This document shows positions 18,163 to 26,770 of a stretch of 64,000 bases of DNA, piece by piece. The position numbers and the translations under genes are program-made. This stretch comes from DATJPR01 sp963843525. GTDB lineage: Bacteria; Bacteroidota; Ignavibacteria; UBA10030; UBA6906. Position 1 is the stretch's first letter; each line of letters begins with the position of its first letter. Below the pieces are notes generated by a model. That model was given only the letters and a program-made list of their open reading frames with translations, was not told where the DNA came from and did no database searches. The DNA is taken from positions 434,001 through 498,000 of the forward strand of contig CAWJKM010000003.1 of NCBI GenBank assembly GCA_963843525.1, in the 5' to 3' direction.

Positions 18163-19986
18163 GTGCAGTTGAAAGACACCTACGGGAATAATCTCACCGG
18201 GAGCGGCGGGCCCGTGGTAGTGTTGACGAACTTCGGCACCATGAGTTCGACGACCAACAACGGCGATGGGACCTATAAGGCGACGTTGACCTCGTCGGCG
18301 ACAACCGGAACCGCCACGGTGACTGCGACGGTCAATTCTGCGACCATCACGGATAATGCGTCGGTGGCGTTCATCGCAGGGGGGATCAACAAATTCTCTG
18401 TCACAATGTCCGGTGGCACGACTCTGCTGTCGGCAGCAGCGAAAACGGCGGGGACTCCATTCCAGGTCCGAGTGACCGCACAGGATGTCAACGGCAACAC
18501 CGTGACTGGCTACACAGGGTCCGTTAGCCTTACATCAAACGCTTTCGGCGCAACGATTCCTGCATCGATCAGCACAGGCGGATTCGTAGACCTTGTCAGC
18601 GTGACACCGACCATTGCGGGCTCGGGCGATCGGACGATCTCCGCAAGTGATGGAATCACGGTAACGAGCAACGCATCAGGAAATTTTACCGTTAATCCCG
18701 GCGCGGCGAGCTCTCTGGTATTTGTGCAAAGCCCGGGCAATAGCGTTGCAGGTGCGTTGTTGTCACCCCAGCCGGTTGTAGAGGTCAGGGATCAATATGC
18801 CAATCCGGTCACGGGATTGTCGGGAAATGTCACCATTGCGATTGGGAACAATGCCGGCGGTGCCACCCTGAGTGGCACGGCAACCAGACCGCTGAACACT
18901 TCGACCGCACGGGCGACTTTTACCAACCTGAGCCTGGATAAAACCGGGACGGCCTACACCCTTACCGCCTCAAGTGCAGTTGCGCCCAGTTCGGGGACCA
19001 GTGCCTCGTTCAATATTACGCCCGCTGCGGCGTACGCCCTTGTTTTCGTTCAGAGTCCCAGCAACAGTATCGCGAGCTCTCTCCTGACCCCGCAGCCAAT
19101 CGTCGAGTTGCAGGATCAATTTGGGAATGCCGTGACCAACCAGTCTGGGAATGTGACAGTGGCTATAGGAACCAACCCGGGAGGGGGATCACTCACGGGA
19201 ACGAAGACGTTGCCCCTGAATACTGCAACGGCTCAGGCTGTCTATACAAACCTCAGCATCAACAAGGTGGGGGTTGGATATACACTCATTTCTTCCGGCG
19301 GTGTCGCCCCCCACGGCGATACGAGTGCCGCATTCACCATCACGACTGCGTCAGCGTCGACTATCGCCCTCGTTTCGGGGGACGGTCAGTCCGCCCCGAT
19401 CAATCGGTCTCTCAGTTCCGCCCTGGTGGTGAAAGTCACTGATGCAGGTGCAAATCCTGTGTCGGGCGTGACCGTCGTGTTTTCTGTTGATTCAATCCCC
19501 GCCGGCGCCACGGGTCAGTCAGTTTCTCCACTTTCCGCTGTGACGGATGTGAACGGGCTGGCCAGTACAAGTCTGCACCTGGGAAACAAGGTGGGACGAT
19601 ATGCCGTGGGAGCACGGTCCACGGGACTTGCAGGAAGTCCGGTCTTCTTTGGCGCAACAGCCACCACCGGAGCAGCCGCGTTTCTCTCACTGACGTCGGG
19701 CGACAATGCTTCGGGAGTGGTGTCCACGCCACTCAGCACTCCGTTCGTTGTGACGGTGACAGATTCCGGAGCGAATCCGGTGTCCGGTGTCACGGTCAAC
19801 TATTCTCTTGATTCCATCCCCAGCGGAGCCACGGGGTCCTCGTTGAATCCCGCCTCTCCCGCCACCGGAACCGATGGCCGGGCGTCGGCGACCCTGACCC
19901 CCGGATCGAAAATGGGACGATACGTTGTCGGGGCCAGAGCTGACAGGACTGGTGGGAAGCCCTGTGCTCTTCCACGCCAACGTTAA
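18163..19986 (+). CDS. Giant surface protein, segment 2: invasin-like and Ig-like repeats
   Basis: Homologous sequence really begins near 18076. It opens with an invasin/Big_1-like repeat (VQLKDTYGNNLTGSGG). Two near-identical filamentous units with FVQSPxNS then QP[VI]VE[VL] blocks follow, then two units with GDxxS and GRYxVGAR motifs. It leaves frame at GARA near 19939. The next frame continues with TGLVGSPVLFHA, matching the STGLAGSPVFFGA of the previous unit. Confidence 0.7.
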   Translation: MQLKDTYGNNLTGSGGPVVVLTNFGTMSSTTNNGDGTYKATLTSSATTGTATVTATVNSATITDNASVAFIAGGINKFSVTMSGGTTLLSAAAKTAGTPFQVRVTAQDVNGNTVTGYTGSVSLTSNAFGATIPASISTGGFVDLVSVTPTIAGSGDRTISASDGITVTSNASGNFTVNPGAASSLVFVQSPGNSVAGALLSPQPVVEVRDQYANPVTGLSGNVTIAIGNNAGGATLSGTATRPLNTSTARATFTNLSLDKTGTAYTLTASSAVAPSSGTSASFNITPAAAYALVFVQSPSNSIASSLLTPQPIVELQDQFGNAVTNQSGNVTVAIGTNPGGGSLTGTKTLPLNTATAQAVYTNLSINKVGVGYTLISSGGVAPHGDTSAAFTITTASASTIALVSGDGQSAPINRSLSSALVVKVTDAGANPVSGVTVVFSVDSIPAGATGQSVSPLSAVTDVNGLASTSLHLGNKVGRYAVGARSTGLAGSPVFFGATATTGAAAFLSLTSGDNASGVVSTPLSTPFVVTVTDSGANPVSGVTVNYSLDSIPSGATGSSLNPASPATGTDGRASATLTPGSKMGRYVVGARADRTGGKPCALPRQR

Positions 19987-20410
19987 CCACGGTGCGCCGG
20001 CATCGATGGCCCTGGTCGGCGGCGACAACCAGAGCGGGGCGGTGTCGACATCGTTGAACCCGATGGTTGTCCGACTGCTGGATGCGGGTGGGAATCCCGT
20101 CGACAGCGCGACGGTGAACTTTGCAGTGTCGCTCGTGCCGCCGGGCGCGTCGGGGGCCACTGTTACACCCGCCGCACCCCAGTCACTGATTGACGGTACT
20201 GCCAGCAGCGTTTTGAAACTTGGGAGTCTCACAGGTCAATATAAAGTCACGGCAACCTCTTCGACACCGGTGACCCGGAAGTCCAATCACATTCACCGCG
20301 ACGGCGACGGCCGGTGTTGCCAACAAACTGATCGTCATCCAACAGCCATCGACAACGCAAATTGCCGGACGGACCATCAGCCCCTTCCCGAATGTCGCGG
20401 TCGAGGATAA
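19925..20410 (+). CDS. Giant surface protein, segment 3: short in-frame piece between two frameshifts
   Basis: Repeat sequence runs from about 19940 (TGLVGSPVLFHANV) to about 20275 (ATSSTPVT). It then drops out of frame; the +1 frame continues GSPITFTATATAGVANKL. Residues after 20275 in this frame are not meaningful. Confidence 0.6.
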   Translation: MSGPELTGLVGSPVLFHANVNHGAPASMALVGGDNQSGAVSTSLNPMVVRLLDAGGNPVDSATVNFAVSLVPPGASGATVTPAAPQSLIDGTASSVLKLGSLTGQYKVTATSSTPVTRKSNHIHRDGDGRCCQQTDRHPTAIDNANCRTDHQPLPECRGRG

Positions 20411-20465
20411 CAATGGAAATATCATCTCCTCCGACACGAGCACTATTGTTGTCGCAAATCTGTCG

Positions 20466-22184
20466 GTGGGGACCGGGACCCTCCAGGGCAGCACCTCGGT
20501 CAAGGTGTCGGGTGGCGTCGCAACGTTCACGTCACTCAGCTATCCCAAGGCGGAGCAAATTCGCATCAATTTTACGGCCGGAGGCTTGACGGCAGATCAA
20601 ACGCCTCTCCTCACGGTTTCGGCAGACACTGCGTATCAGCTTTCCATTCTCCAGCAGCCCCCGGCCACAGTAACCGCCGGGGCGACGATTACACCGGCAT
20701 TGACTGTCCAGTTGCTTGACCGGTCTGGAAACGTAGTGACCACCTCGGGAAGGCCGATTGTTGTCTCCGTCGCATCGGGCACCACGGGTCTTCTTGGCAC
20801 CCTGACGAAAAATACAAACTCTTCCGGGGTCGCAACATTTTCAGATCTGCACTTCAACGCCACGGGCGGACGCCGCCTCCAGTTCAATTCCAGTCCATCG
20901 GGCGTGCTCCAGAAAGTGATTACGGACTCGCTTACGGTGGCGGCGGCATCACCGGACACCCTCGTGTTCATCGCAAACCCTTCGCAGAATGTCGCTGGGG
21001 AGATATTTGGCACCTCTCCTGTCGTCGAGGCAAGAGACCTTTACGGGAACACGGTCAAGAATTCCGCCTTATCTGTGACGGTAGGCCTTGCACCAGGTGG
21101 TCCCGTGGACGGAGTATTGAGTGGAACAACGACGGTGGGGCTCACCCCCGAGACCGGACAGGCGACGTTTCCCGGACTTTCGATAAATCGCGTGGGGACA
21201 TACCAGCTGACTGCGACTTCAGGTTCGGTCCCGAAGTCAGGTCTCAGCGCTTCGTTCGGCATTACAGCGGCATCACCGGAGAAACTTGCTTTCATCCGGC
21301 AGCCCACGAGCGACACTGCCGGCGTCATTATTAGCCCGGGAATCCAAGTGGCAGTGCAGGACACCTTTGGGAACCCCGTCATAACGTCGACGGATTCAAT
21401 CACGTTGGCGCTTGCAGGTGGTGGCGCACTTCTCGGGGGAGGGCCGAAGCAAGCGTCGAACGGGATCGCAGAATTCGATAGCGTTGTCATAACCACGGCG
21501 GGCCCTGGGAAGAGTCTGCTTGCATCAGCACAGGGTCTCACCTCGGCCACGAGCTCTCTCTTTGTCGTTTACCCTGGCACGGCTTCGAAACTGGTCTTCA
21601 CAACCCAGCCGGGTGACGGGATTGCAGGTGCAGCACTATCCCGACAACCTGTTGTGACAATGCAGGATAAATACAACAACGTCGTGACGGGCGCGGCACA
21701 GACAATTACCCTTGCCATCAAAGACACCGCAACACGCGGCGCCTCGCTCCTCAACGCTCCGCTCACGGCGAACGTTGACCCCTCAACCGGGCGTGCAACG
21801 TTCAGCGGGACTTCGATCGACAAGGCCGGAAAAGGCTACACGCTCACCGCCACAGGTTCCACTGTTGCGACGCTCCCGGGTGAAGCTCTCAGTGATACGT
21901 TTGCCATTAACCCCGGGGCGGCGAAGAAAGTCCGTGTGGAGACACTTGCCGATGGCACGGGTATACTCCTCGGGAAACAGAACGTCTCGTCGGGGACTTC
22001 CATCACCGTCTACGCGGTCTCCCGAGACGCCTACGACAACTATGTAGCAAATATCGGCGCCGATCCGGGCGGCTGGTCCCTGAACATATTCTCCGGCGGG
22101 GTCGTTGCGGGAGATCTCGTGCCCAGCGGTGACCCGAAGGAGTGCGGTGTTTTCGGGGCATGTGGTCGGGAGTGCACGCATTAA
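20466..22184 (+). CDS. Giant surface protein, segment 4: further Ig-like repeats
   Basis: Homology starts near 20277, upstream of the first usable start codon. Five to six repeats follow with recurring motifs such as QQPPATVTAG, AGAALSRQPVVTMQDKYNN and GKGYTLTATGS. The segment loses frame at PSGD near 22134. The +1 frame resumes with RSAVFSGHVVG, which parallels GRSAVFTGHRVG in the next unit. Confidence 0.7.
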   Translation: MGTGTLQGSTSVKVSGGVATFTSLSYPKAEQIRINFTAGGLTADQTPLLTVSADTAYQLSILQQPPATVTAGATITPALTVQLLDRSGNVVTTSGRPIVVSVASGTTGLLGTLTKNTNSSGVATFSDLHFNATGGRRLQFNSSPSGVLQKVITDSLTVAAASPDTLVFIANPSQNVAGEIFGTSPVVEARDLYGNTVKNSALSVTVGLAPGGPVDGVLSGTTTVGLTPETGQATFPGLSINRVGTYQLTATSGSVPKSGLSASFGITAASPEKLAFIRQPTSDTAGVIISPGIQVAVQDTFGNPVITSTDSITLALAGGGALLGGGPKQASNGIAEFDSVVITTAGPGKSLLASAQGLTSATSSLFVVYPGTASKLVFTTQPGDGIAGAALSRQPVVTMQDKYNNVVTGAAQTITLAIKDTATRGASLLNAPLTANVDPSTGRATFSGTSIDKAGKGYTLTATGSTVATLPGEALSDTFAINPGAAKKVRVETLADGTGILLGKQNVSSGTSITVYAVSRDAYDNYVANIGADPGGWSLNIFSGGVVAGDLVPSGDPKECGVFGACGRECTH

Positions 22185-25100
22185 TGTTGCGGTGGCGGGT
22201 CTTACCTCGGTCCCATCGGATACTCTTACTGTGGTCCAGGCTGGTTCTCCTACCAAGGTGGTTGTGGAAACGGCGGACAACGGCACCGGTCAGCGCATTC
22301 CATCGCAGTCGATACAATCAGGTCGCTCGATCAAAATGTATGCGATTGCAAGGGACGGCTCGGACAATTTTGTCGGCAATATTTCGGCGGATTGGCTTGT
22401 CATTAAGCAGGGTGGGGGAGTCGCTGATTCGGATCTCGTTTCGAGCGGTGATGGCAGAAGCGCAGTCTTCACGGGGCACCGGGTGGGGAGAGCGCAAATT
22501 CTTGCCAGCACCGGTACCCTGTCAGGAGTGCGTTCTGATACCCTCACGGTCGTCTTCGGGACCCCGGCGTCGGTTCTCCCTGTTTCGGGAACAACTCCGC
22601 AGAGCGCCCATGTAGGATCGCCCTTCGCCATCCCCCTCGCCGCCCAGGTCGTCGATTCTTCGGGAAATCCTGTTGCAGGTTCGGTAGTCCGTTTTTCATC
22701 GCCCCTGTCGGGTCCCTCGAGTGTGTTCGGAATTCGTCAGGACACGAGTCTCACGTCGAACGCTTCCGGGATTGCCACTGCACCCGTGATGCTGGCGAAC
22801 GATGTCGCCGGCAATTATGCGGACACGGCCCTCGTTCGCGGGGCCACACCGGCACTGTTTTCCCTCACCAATACTTCGACAGGGATCGCGGGTTTCAGCA
22901 TTACCTCCACCAATGGCGGCCAGATCGGAACGCAATTCGCCCACGTGGAGTTTCCGGTGAAGGTTGCCGCGAGGGATTCCTTCGGGAACGTCGCGACAGG
23001 ATTTACCGGAACAGCCGATGTGGGCAGCACGGGGTTGCTCTCAGCCGGGGGCGGCGTCACACCCAATTTTGTCGAGGGGATCCTCGCATCCTATCCGGTG
23101 ATGTTCGATTCGGCCGGGACCTTCGTTCTTACGGTAAAAAGGACCGGGGGTTCGGAATCAGGGATAAGCGATTCTATACGCGTCGACAATCCCCCTCCCA
23201 CAGTGACCTCAATTTTGCCGACGAACGGGCTGGCAGGTTCAACGATCAACCTCACGATCAAGGGGACAGGGTTCATTTCCGGTGTGACGTTTGTCCTCTT
23301 CTCTGACCCGAAAATCAGAACGTTCAGCCCGCATATCGATTCGTTCACTCAGTTGACGGTGACCGTGCAGATTGACTCGTCGATCACCACGGGCCCCAAG
23401 AACGTCACGGTGGCAAACATTCAACCGGGAGGGGGGACCATTGTTATCCAGAACGGCTTTACGGTCGGTAATAATCCGGTCCCCATACTTACCGCAGTCT
23501 CTCCCAACGCAGCGGTTCTCGGACAGACGCTGAATGTTGGACTCACCGGGTCGAGTTTCCTCCCGGGTTCGTCGACGGTGGATTTTGGGAATAACATTTC
23601 CGTGAACACGGTCAAGGTCGATAGCGCAAGACACATAACTGCGAACATCACCGTTTCCCTGCAGGCACAAACAGGCGATCGGACAGTGACTGTCGTCAAC
23701 AGCCCGCCCGGAGGCGGAACTTCAGGGGGAGTCCTGTTTGCGATAGCGGCCGACCCGACCACTCCCCCGGCGCTTGCCTCACCGTCCAATGGCATTTCGG
23801 TGCAGTCGTCCATTGTGACGCTCCAGTGGAGTCCTCCGGCCATCGATTCGGTGTCGACATATCGCGTTCAGGTGGCGAGCGACACGGCGTTTTCGACGCT
23901 GGTGGTTGATGATTCCACGGTGACCTCCACCACAAAGCAAATCGGATCGCTCACGACGTATTCGGTCTACTATTGGCATGTCCAGGCGAGACTGAAGAGC
24001 GGTGTCAAAACCAGGTACAGTTCGCGTTGGTCGTTCAATACCTTCCCCTCTCAGATCACTCTCGCCTCGATGACGACATTTCCGACCTACGGTTCGCCCG
24101 GGAACTACAAATCGAGCGACTACCGCCTTCTCGGGCTTCCAGGAGCCGATAACAGCCTCATCTCGAAATATCTGGGTGCCACGTCGCTGGGGACTGACTG
24201 GATGGCCTACTATGATAACGGCGCCGATACGAGCTACTTCCGACAATTTGCGCAGGGCGATTCCACGTTTACTTTTTCACGCGGCCGTGCTTTCTGGATC
24301 ATTCATCGTGGCCCGTGGACAGTAAGCGGGCAGGTGAACGGAATGATGCCCGATTCTACGGGTTTGCTCCGCATCCCCCTGCACACGGGCTGGAACATCA
24401 TTTCAAACCCCACGACGCTTACCATCCCCTGGCCGAAAGTCCAGTCAGTGAACGGGGGGATCGGCGACAGCATCTGGACATACGATGGCTCCTCGATGTT
24501 TGTGGTGCAAAGTTTCGAACCGTATGTGGGGTACTATTACCAGAACAAATCCGGCCTCAAATCTCTGGCCATCCCGGGCGGAACCGCGTTGACCAAGCCA
24601 GGCGTTGCGATGGCAGCAACGGATTCGGGGTGGTCAGTGGGTATGATGCTCGAACGGGGAGGGACCATCGTCGATCGTTCTACCTGGTTCGGGGTTGCGC
24701 CGGACGCTCAGGTGGGATGCGACCGGCATGATTTCCTCAAACCCCGCTCCATCGCCCCGTCAAGCCAGTTGGTGTTCGATCGACCACAGTGGGATAGTAC
24801 GGCGCCGAATTTCGCCTGTGATATCCGTCCCCGCATCACCCGGATTGAAAGCTGGGAATTCAATGCGGTGACGCCCGATCCGTCCACGCGAAAAGCGACA
24901 CACACAATTCGCTTCAACGGAATCAATGGAGTCCCAGGTTCTTATTCAGTATATTTGATCGATCAGGCAAGAGAGGTGTACCAGGATCTCCGGAAGAAGG
25001 ATTCCTATCAGTTTGCGCCGGTGGGTCCGGTAAGCAAATTCACCGTCATTATTGGTACGGAAAGCGATGTGCAAAACCGCCTTGAACAGGTCGGTCCGAA

Positions 25101-25380
25101 GGAGTTCAGTCTGGACCAGAATTATCCCAACCCGTTCAATCCCAGCACGACGATTGCACTCACCGTCCCGGTGAAGGCGAACATCTCGGTATCGATTTAC
25201 AATATCCTTGGCGAACGGGTGAAGGTTATCAATGACGGCGTCCTGGAGCCGGGGAAACACTTCTTCCGGTGGGAAGGGACGAATGGGATGGGGGCGACGG
25301 TTGGAACAGGCGTCTATTTCTGCAGGATGAGCGTTCTGGGTGGACCTGCATTCACGCGAAAAATGTTGCTCATTAAATAA
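22105..25380 (+). CDS. Giant surface protein, segment 5: C-terminal repeats, IPT/TIG domains and T9SS sorting domain
   Basis: In-frame homology begins near 22135. It has Ig-like repeats, then two IPT/TIG-like domains (PPTVTSILPTNGLAGSTI and PVPILTAVSPNAAVLGQTL) and an FnIII-like block (YRVQVASDTAFSTL, YYWHVQARLKSG). A further beta-rich segment with GWNIISNP follows. It ends in a canonical sorting domain with NYPNPFNPSTTI and GVYFCRM. This alone, about 1080 residues, lacks any signal peptide and could not be exported unless joined to the upstream segments. Confidence 0.8.
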   Translation: MREISCPAVTRRSAVFSGHVVGSARINVAVAGLTSVPSDTLTVVQAGSPTKVVVETADNGTGQRIPSQSIQSGRSIKMYAIARDGSDNFVGNISADWLVIKQGGGVADSDLVSSGDGRSAVFTGHRVGRAQILASTGTLSGVRSDTLTVVFGTPASVLPVSGTTPQSAHVGSPFAIPLAAQVVDSSGNPVAGSVVRFSSPLSGPSSVFGIRQDTSLTSNASGIATAPVMLANDVAGNYADTALVRGATPALFSLTNTSTGIAGFSITSTNGGQIGTQFAHVEFPVKVAARDSFGNVATGFTGTADVGSTGLLSAGGGVTPNFVEGILASYPVMFDSAGTFVLTVKRTGGSESGISDSIRVDNPPPTVTSILPTNGLAGSTINLTIKGTGFISGVTFVLFSDPKIRTFSPHIDSFTQLTVTVQIDSSITTGPKNVTVANIQPGGGTIVIQNGFTVGNNPVPILTAVSPNAAVLGQTLNVGLTGSSFLPGSSTVDFGNNISVNTVKVDSARHITANITVSLQAQTGDRTVTVVNSPPGGGTSGGVLFAIAADPTTPPALASPSNGISVQSSIVTLQWSPPAIDSVSTYRVQVASDTAFSTLVVDDSTVTSTTKQIGSLTTYSVYYWHVQARLKSGVKTRYSSRWSFNTFPSQITLASMTTFPTYGSPGNYKSSDYRLLGLPGADNSLISKYLGATSLGTDWMAYYDNGADTSYFRQFAQGDSTFTFSRGRAFWIIHRGPWTVSGQVNGMMPDSTGLLRIPLHTGWNIISNPTTLTIPWPKVQSVNGGIGDSIWTYDGSSMFVVQSFEPYVGYYYQNKSGLKSLAIPGGTALTKPGVAMAATDSGWSVGMMLERGGTIVDRSTWFGVAPDAQVGCDRHDFLKPRSIAPSSQLVFDRPQWDSTAPNFACDIRPRITRIESWEFNAVTPDPSTRKATHTIRFNGINGVPGSYSVYLIDQAREVYQDLRKKDSYQFAPVGPVSKFTVIIGTESDVQNRLEQVGPKEFSLDQNYPNPFNPSTTIALTVPVKANISVSIYNILGERVKVINDGVLEPGKHFFRWEGTNGMGATVGTGVYFCRMSVLGGPAFTRKMLLIK

Positions 25381-25395
25381 GGTCGGGTAACAGCA

Positions 25396-25914
25396 ATGAG
25401 GAATGGCTCTAAGACATTTATTGCCGCGTGTTACATCCTGGTCGGCGTGCTTGTTGTCGAATGCTTCCCTGCGCTGGTGTTCGCGCAGGGTGATCTGGCT
25501 GTCCGGAACGTGAGGTTTGAAATCGCGGGTGAACTTGTTCGCGTCTACTATGATCTTGATGGCGCATCCGACAAGCTGTACCGGGTGTCCATCACGTTGA
25601 AACGGCAGAGCGACCCGCAATTCTCGGCAACTCCTACTCATGTGTCGGGCGACCTGGGAAGCATCGTGTTGCCGGGAGAAAAGCGGCGGGTCACGTGGGA
25701 TTTTCTCAAGGATTTTCCCGCGGGTCTCCAGGGGAATGATTACTATTTTGTTGTCGAAGCCGAAGGCCCGCCGTCGGAGGGGTTGAGCCCCTGGGTGTGG
25801 GTCGGAGGCGGCGCCTTTGTGCTGGGAGGACTGATCGCATTGCTTGCGAAGGGGGGAACCACCACGCCTCCCATTCCGCCTGACAATTTTCCTACTCCTC
25901 CCGAAAGGCCGTAA
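25396..25914 (+). CDS. Exported protein of unknown function with C-terminal membrane segment
   Basis: The 172-residue protein has a signal peptide (hydrophobic 10-30, cleaved near FAQG). A beta-sandwich-like domain follows (LAVRNVRFEIAGELVRVYYDL, then YRVSITLKRQ, then RRVTWDFLKDFP). A glycine-rich hydrophobic helix (about 133-152) and a Pro-rich tail close it. I recognise no named family. It begins 16 bases after the giant surface protein gene, so it is probably in the same transcript. It may help that protein's assembly, but this is only context. Confidence 0.7.
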   Translation: MRNGSKTFIAACYILVGVLVVECFPALVFAQGDLAVRNVRFEIAGELVRVYYDLDGASDKLYRVSITLKRQSDPQFSATPTHVSGDLGSIVLPGEKRRVTWDFLKDFPAGLQGNDYYFVVEAEGPPSEGLSPWVWVGGGAFVLGGLIALLAKGGTTTPPIPPDNFPTPPERP

Positions 25915-25938
25915 CATTCACGACGTGCGGAGCAACTG

Positions 25939-26445
25939 ATGAATCCGATTGTGAGACGCATAGTCGCTGTCACAATGGCACTAGCCTGCAGTGCAATGCT
26001 GACGTGGGCACAAAAATCTTCCGCCCAGAGCCCTCCGGGGTCGCTGCCCACAGCACCGTCGGATAGTGCTCACATAGCAAATGTGCTCAAGACACGGGCA
26101 TTGGTGTATGACATGCAATTTACGACCCCTTCCGGAGAAAAATTTCTGACGTCGAGGGAGACGGGAAGGCTCAGACTTTCCATCACCAATACAAGTGAAG
26201 TTGTTGTCCGCAACGTCCTCGCAAAACTGGTCCCGATCGACAGACCCATCGGCGTCACGTTCAATGACTCGATCATGGTGGGGGATATTCCTCCCGGGCA
26301 AAGCCAGTACGCGATTTTTTATCTTAATACTTCCGAGAGTGTGCCGGATCAAGTGGTGACCATCGGCGTCGAAGTGCATCAGCAAGTAGGGCAGGAACCG
26401 GACCCGAGACTTCTCACTTTTGAAACGAAAGCTCGGCGTCAGTAG
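25939..26445 (+). CDS. Exported protein of unknown function, beta-sandwich
   Basis: The 168-residue protein has a signal peptide cleaved near TWAQ. The mature domain (GRLRLSITNTSEVVVRNVLAKL, IMVGDIPPGQSQYAIFYL) resembles the CARDB-like fold, in which a conserved nonpolar sandwich carries protein-protein contacts. No enzyme motif is visible. It starts 24 bases after the preceding gene and shares its likely transcript. Confidence 0.68.
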   Translation: MNPIVRRIVAVTMALACSAMLTWAQKSSAQSPPGSLPTAPSDSAHIANVLKTRALVYDMQFTTPSGEKFLTSRETGRLRLSITNTSEVVVRNVLAKLVPIDRPIGVTFNDSIMVGDIPPGQSQYAIFYLNTSESVPDQVVTIGVEVHQQVGQEPDPRLLTFETKARRQ

Positions 26446-26770
26446 TTGTCTGCAGGTTGGCCGGGGGAGGAGGGGAAAAACAACTCAGAGGAAAGAGCCC
26501 GGACCTGTCTGTCAATTGCCGCAAGTGCCCGGAAAAATCGGAGAAAACAGGCCACGATCAGGAAATACACTATAACGGCCACAAAGAGCGTCACGCTGCA
26601 TACTCCGCACACTAGGGGATAGGGTTGGCGGTTGACTCAAACATACAAAAGCTGTTTCTTCCTGTCAAGTCCGGCGCCGCAGCCGATGTGAGGATGCGCG
26701 CAATATCGTGGTGCAGGACTCTTCTCATCGGGGAACTGTCCAAATTGAGTGTATTTGAAAAGGTATCGAT
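26446..26770. other. Intergenic region ahead of the exopolysaccharide locus
   Basis: 325 bases without a supported gene, presumably holding the promoter of the Wzc-like gene. A weak TGTGA-N6-GCGCA resemblance to the CRP motif occurs near 26686 but has two mismatches. No terminator hairpin was seen. Confidence 0.5.

Larger units (their letters stand above)
17367..25380 (+). pseudogene. Giant Ig-like-repeat T9SS surface protein gene broken by four +1 frameshifts
   Basis: Five overlapping or adjacent frames join into one protein of about 2670 residues. It has a signal peptide, many Big/invasin-like and filamentous Ig-like repeats, two IPT/TIG-like domains, an FnIII-like segment, and a C-terminal T9SS sorting domain ending at 25380. 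Reading through requires skipping one base at each of about 18075, 19939, 20276 and 22134. After each skip the sequence resumes mid-domain in register with neighbouring repeats. All four shifts are in the same direction. The other long genes here, including the 7.2-kb sprA, have none. A decayed gene, local sequence errors or recoding are all possible. Segments are listed separately. Confidence 0.75.

Noticed and set aside
18163..24000. Possible DNA repeat array or CRISPR in the giant surface protein gene
   Set aside because: Repetition is at protein level (Ig-like domains) with diverged DNA; there are no uniform repeats with unique spacers.
26686..26701. TGTGA-N6-GCGCA as a further CRP site ahead of the Wzc-like gene
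   Set aside because: Two mismatches in the right half and no -10 box at a useful distance; not counted with the other sites.
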